The notes under the pieces were generated by a model. The model saw only the letters and a list, made by a program, of their open reading frames with translations, was not told where the DNA came from and made no database searches. Shown piece after piece: positions 4,870 through 7,118 of a DNA stretch of 7,118 nt (within the stretch, counting starts at the first letter, position 1; each line of letters opens with the position of its first letter). A program made the translations under genes and the position numbers. Where the stretch lies: positions 1-7,118 of the forward strand of contig CAJUFK010000148.1 of the NCBI GenBank assembly GCA_910585535.1, written 5' to 3'. This DNA comes from an uncultured Angelakisella sp. Lineage in GTDB: Bacteria > Bacillota > Clostridia > Oscillospirales > Ruminococcaceae.

Positions 4870-6522
4870 ATGATAACAGGTCAGATCCTGCGGGACGCCA
4901 TGATCTCCGCCGCCAACAATTTGGGGAACCAGCGGCAGCGGGTGGACTCCCTCAATGTTTTCCCTGTGCCGGACGGGGACACCGGCACCAACATGAGCAT
5001 GACCATCGGGGCCGCCGCCCGGGAGCTGGCCGGGATGGAGGACTCCGCCGGGGTCTATGAGGTGGCCCACACCGCCGCCTCCGCCCTCCTCCGGGGGGCC
5101 CGGGGGAACTCCGGGGTCATCACCTCCCTGCTGTTCCGGGGCTTCTCCAAGGGCCTTAAGGGCAAGACCCAGGCCGGGGCCGAGGACCTCGCCGCCGCCC
5201 TGAAGATCGGGGTGGACGCCGCCTACAAGGCGGTGATGAAGCCCACCGAGGGGACGATGCTCACCGTGGCCCGGCTTTCCGCCGAGGCCGCCCGGGAGCG
5301 TCTGGTCCCCGGCATGACCGCCCAGGAGCTTTGGGACATCGTTGTCACCGAGGCCGCCGCCGCCCTGGAGCAAACCCCGGAGATGCTCCCTGTCCTGAAG
5401 AAGGCCGGGGTGGTGGACGCCGGCGGCCAGGGGCTGCTGCTCATCTACCAAGGGATGAAGTCGGTCTTTGACGGCCAGGGGATCGTTTCTTCCAACGAGG
5501 CGGAGGCTGCGTCCTCCTCCCAGGCCGAGGGACCCGCCGACGCCGCCGGGGAGCTGGAGCTGGAGGACCTCACCTATCCCTACTGCACCGAGTTTATCGT
5601 CCTCAAGGAGGACAAGAACGCCGACAGCCTGAAGCTGCGGGCCTACCTGGAATCCATCGGGGACAGCGCGGTGGTGGTGGACGACGACGAGATCATCAAG
5701 TGCCACGTTCACACCGGCAATCCGGGCCTGGCCATTCAGAAGGCACTGGAATTCGGGATGCTCAACAAGATCAAAATCGACAATATGTGGATCCAGCACG
5801 ACGTCAAGAAAAAGGCGGCTGCCGCCAAGGTCCAGAACAAGGTGGCGGTGGATCCGGACCAGCCCTTCGGCTTTGTCGCCGTGGCGGCAGGGGACGGGGT
5901 GAAGCAGCTCTTCACCGATCTTGGGGTGCATCAGGTGGTAAGCGGGGGGCAGACCATGAACCCCTCAACCGAGGACATCCTCCGGGCCGCCGAGGCCACT
6001 CCCTGCCAGACGGTATTTGTTCTGCCCAACAACAAGAACATCATCATGGCGGCGGAGCAGGCGGCCAAGCTGTGCAAGAGCCGGGACATCAAGGTGATTC
6101 CCACCCGGACCATCCCCCAGGGCCTTTCGGCCATGCTGGCCTTTGACGAAAGCCGGGAGGCCGCCGAAAACGTTTTGGAGATGACCAAGGCGGCGGACAA
6201 GGTGGGCACCGGACAGATCACCTTTGCGGCCCGGGACAGCGACTACGACGGGTACAAGATCAAGGAGGGGGAGCTTCTTGGTCTGGAGAACGGCAAGGTC
6301 AGCTTTACCGAGCGGGACCTGAAAAAGGCGGCAGTGAAGCTGACCAAGGCGCTTTTGGGCAAGGAAAGCAGCTTTGTGACGATGATCTACGGGGAAGACG
6401 TTACAGAGGAGCAGGCGGCGGAACTGGAGGAAGCGGTTCGCGAGAAGCTGCCGGACCATGTGGACCTAGCCTTTGTCAACGGCGGCCAACCCGTCTACTA
6501 CCTCATCATCAGCGTAGAATAG
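4870..6522 (+). CDS. fakA: Fatty acid kinase catalytic subunit FakA (YloV)
   Basis: This 550-residue protein is the usual length for FakA. With a FakB protein that presents the fatty acid, it uses ATP to make acyl-phosphate, which feeds PlsX/PlsY phospholipid synthesis. The N-terminal DhaL (DAK2) kinase domain (about 1-200) has the Mg/ATP motif PDGDTGTNM (34-42; D35, D37, N41) and GARGNSGVI (76-84). A variable Glu/Ala/Ser linker lies at about 205-225. The middle domain has YCTEF (C239) and CHVH (C278, H279, H281), matching the Cys/His metal site described for Staphylococcus aureus FakA. The C-terminal domain has GGQTMNPST (359-367), LPNNKNI (385-391) and the typical ending GGQPVYYLIISVE. ATG 4870 is chosen over TTG 4864 because AAAGGAG (4855-4861) then has an 8-nt spacing. 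The gene is 64 nt after yloU with no terminator between. No fakB is in the window. The stop codon lies two bases before the next repeat block. Confidence 0.96.
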   Translation: MITGQILRDAMISAANNLGNQRQRVDSLNVFPVPDGDTGTNMSMTIGAAARELAGMEDSAGVYEVAHTAASALLRGARGNSGVITSLLFRGFSKGLKGKTQAGAEDLAAALKIGVDAAYKAVMKPTEGTMLTVARLSAEAARERLVPGMTAQELWDIVVTEAAAALEQTPEMLPVLKKAGVVDAGGQGLLLIYQGMKSVFDGQGIVSSNEAEAASSSQAEGPADAAGELELEDLTYPYCTEFIVLKEDKNADSLKLRAYLESIGDSAVVVDDDEIIKCHVHTGNPGLAIQKALEFGMLNKIKIDNMWIQHDVKKKAAAAKVQNKVAVDPDQPFGFVAVAAGDGVKQLFTDLGVHQVVSGGQTMNPSTEDILRAAEATPCQTVFVLPNNKNIIMAAEQAAKLCKSRDIKVIPTRTIPQGLSAMLAFDESREAAENVLEMTKAADKVGTGQITFAARDSDYDGYKIKEGELLGLENGKVSFTERDLKKAAVKLTKALLGKESSFVTMIYGEDVTEEQAAELEEAVREKLPDHVDLAFVNGGQPVYYLIISVE

Positions 6523-6636
6523 CGGTGGGCTAGCGCCCACACGCGGACCCTCCCCGGCGCTCCGCGGCGGGCTAGCGCCCGCAGGCGCACCCTCCCCGCC
6601 GCTCCGCGGCTAAGGGTTGTGCCAGGACCTAAGTTG

Positions 6637-6710
6637 TGCCTGGAGTCGGATGCAGCAGAAGGCGGAAGGTAGAAATCGCCCCTTGCCAGGTCGTAGGGGG
6701 CGATTTTGCG
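6637..6710 (+). repeat. C element, right-truncated copy
   Basis: It starts with TGCCTGGAGTC (6637-6647) and has the intact internal stem AAATCGCCCC (6673-6682) / GGGGCGATTT (6697-6706). It then breaks off after GATTTTGCG, where hairpin A begins at 6711. The missing part is the stretch from CTTCGG to GACTCCAGGCA, so the terminal inverted repeat is lost. The stem followed by TTTT could act as a weak terminator for fakA transcripts. Confidence 0.8.
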
Positions 6711-6780
6711 GCGGGCTAGCGCCCGCGGGCAGACCCTCCCCGGCGCTCCGCGCCTAACGGTTGTACGCTGGCTTGGGTTG

Positions 6781-6886
6781 TGCCTGGAGTCGCAAGTTGT
6801 AATAGGCGAAAGGTTGAAATCGCCCCTTGCCAGGTCGTAGGGGGCGATTTTGCGCTTCGGACAAAACGCTGTTAGGACTCCAGGCA
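6781..6886 (+). repeat. C element, complete copy (106 bp)
   Basis: Perfect 11-bp terminal inverted repeats TGCCTGGAGTC (6781-6791) and GACTCCAGGCA (6876-6886) enclose a perfect 10-bp inner stem, AAATCGCCCC (6817-6826) / GGGGCGATTT (6841-6850), with a 14-nt loop. A further pairing, GCGATTTTG with CAAAACGC around CGCTTCGGA, competes with the inner stem. The whole element can fold as a long closed structure as RNA or single-stranded DNA. I see no target-site duplication and no open frame of its own. Confidence 0.85.
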
Positions 6887-6918
6887 GGACCCACGATAAC
6901 CACTGCGTGACAAAGGGT

Positions 6919-7100
6919 CTAAAGTTTAGGGCCGCCCTTTTCAAAGGGCTGGGCGTAGCCCATGTTGGGCGCAGCCCACGTCCGGAGGACCCGAAGGGGC
7001 ATAGCCCCGTCAGGGCTGCGGTCCAGGGCGGCGCCCTGGTCGCCCTCCGCAGAGGGCGAAATTCCTTTCGCATCTTTCCGGAGGGCGCATTTCTGCGCCC
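6919..7100 (+). repeat. Run of consecutive short hairpins
   Basis: Perfect inverted repeats follow one another: CTAAA-G-TTTAG (6919-6929); GCCCTTT/AAAGGGC (6934-6949); TGGGC-GTA-GCCCA (6950-6962); TGGGC-GCA-GCCCA (6966-6978); GGGGC-ATA-GCCCC (6996-7008); CCAGGGC-GGC-GCCCTGG (7023-7039); TCGCCCT/AGGGCGA (7040-7059); GCGAAA-TTCC-TTTCGC (7056-7071, overlapping the previous one); GGGCGCA-TTTC-TGCGCCC (7083-7100). Stems are 5-7 bp with mostly 3-6 nt loops and differ in sequence. No gene, T-run or known RNA family is recognisable. The run may continue past the window edge. Confidence 0.75.
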
Positions 7101-7118
7101 GCAGGCGCGTCTCGGAGC

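Larger units (their letters stand above)
6525..6886 (+). repeat. Structured repeat block 2 (A-B-C modules)
   Basis: This block begins two bases after the fakA stop, in the same orientation as block 1. Hairpin A copies: 6525-6540 (GTGGGC-TAGC-GCCCAC), 6567-6582 and 6711-6726 (GCGGGC-TAGC-GCCCGC). Hairpin B copies: 6547-6568 (chimeric, GGCGC-TCC-GCGGC, no outer stem, overlapping the next A), 6589-6617 (GCCGC-TCC-GCGGC) and 6733-6761 (GGCGC-TCC-GCGCC, outer stem with one mismatch). C elements: 6637-6710 (cut at its right end, directly followed by A) and 6781-6886 (complete). A-to-B gaps are all 6 nt, and both measurable B-to-C gaps are 19 nt. No protein gene is supported. The long open frame on the minus strand here translates the repeats. 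Confidence 0.92.

Noticed and set aside
4864..4872. TTG start for fakA at 4864
   Set aside because: It would leave only 2 nt after AAAGGAG, whereas ATG at 4870 has an 8-nt spacing.
4870..5470. Dihydroxyacetone kinase DhaL as the identity of the kinase domain
   Set aside because: The kinase domain is fused to the middle Cys/His and C-terminal YloV domains, and the gene follows an Asp23 gene, which is the FakA arrangement; DhaL proteins are about 200 residues.
6498..7073. 191-codon open frame on the minus strand across repeat block 2
   Set aside because: It translates the C and B repeats (KIAPYDLARGDF occurs twice, plus RGAPGRV-type stretches), has no ribosome site and overlaps the fakA end. 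Stop-free frames are expected in GC-rich repeats. Such frames may be annotated in related genomes as hypothetical proteins, wrongly.

Overview
This window looks like a chromosomal segment of a GC-rich, low-G+C-phylum (Bacillota) gut-type clostridium. It most resembles the Oscillospiraceae (Flavonifractor/Pseudoflavonifractor/Intestinimonas-like). The basis is strong AGGAGG-type ribosome sites, sigma-A promoters with N17 spacers, an Asp23-fakA (yloU-yloV) gene pair, a G5/3D-domain cell-wall protein and a high GC content at third codon positions. The family assignment is inference from style, not from a search.

Layout. (1) Positions 1-205 hold a leader with a near-consensus promoter. (2) 206-1648 is a two-gene operon: a proline-rich small protein of unknown function, then a membrane-anchored ubiquitin-like/G5/3D protein probably acting on peptidoglycan. 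(3) 1649-2011 is a block of structured repeats that begins a few bases after the stop codon. (4) 2163-2747 is an AT-rich orphan gene for a membrane-anchored protein, unlike its neighbours in composition; a hairpin at its 3' end reads as a terminator only on the minus strand. (5) 2914-4428 encodes an orphan family-5 (oligopeptide/nickel type) substrate-binding lipoprotein with its own promoter. (6) 4455-6522 encodes YloU (Asp23 family) and FakA (fatty acid kinase catalytic subunit), driven at least partly by a strong promoter buried in the last codons of the lipoprotein gene. (7) 6523-6886 is a second block of the same repeats in the same orientation, again starting just after a stop codon, followed by about 180 bases of consecutive short hairpins (6919-7100).

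All six supported protein genes are on the plus strand. The common theme is the cell envelope: wall remodelling (3D protein), envelope stress (Asp23), phosphorylation of exogenous or recycled fatty acids for phospholipid synthesis (FakA), and solute capture (lipoprotein).

The most unusual content is the repeat family. It is a module of fixed geometry: hairpin A (6-bp stem, TAGC loop), exactly 6 nt, hairpin B, exactly 19 nt, then element C bounded by TGCCTGGAGTC and its inverse. Hairpins A and B carry compensatory base changes between copies, so base pairing has been conserved while sequence drifted. I see no protein-coding function, transposase or CRISPR gene for it here.
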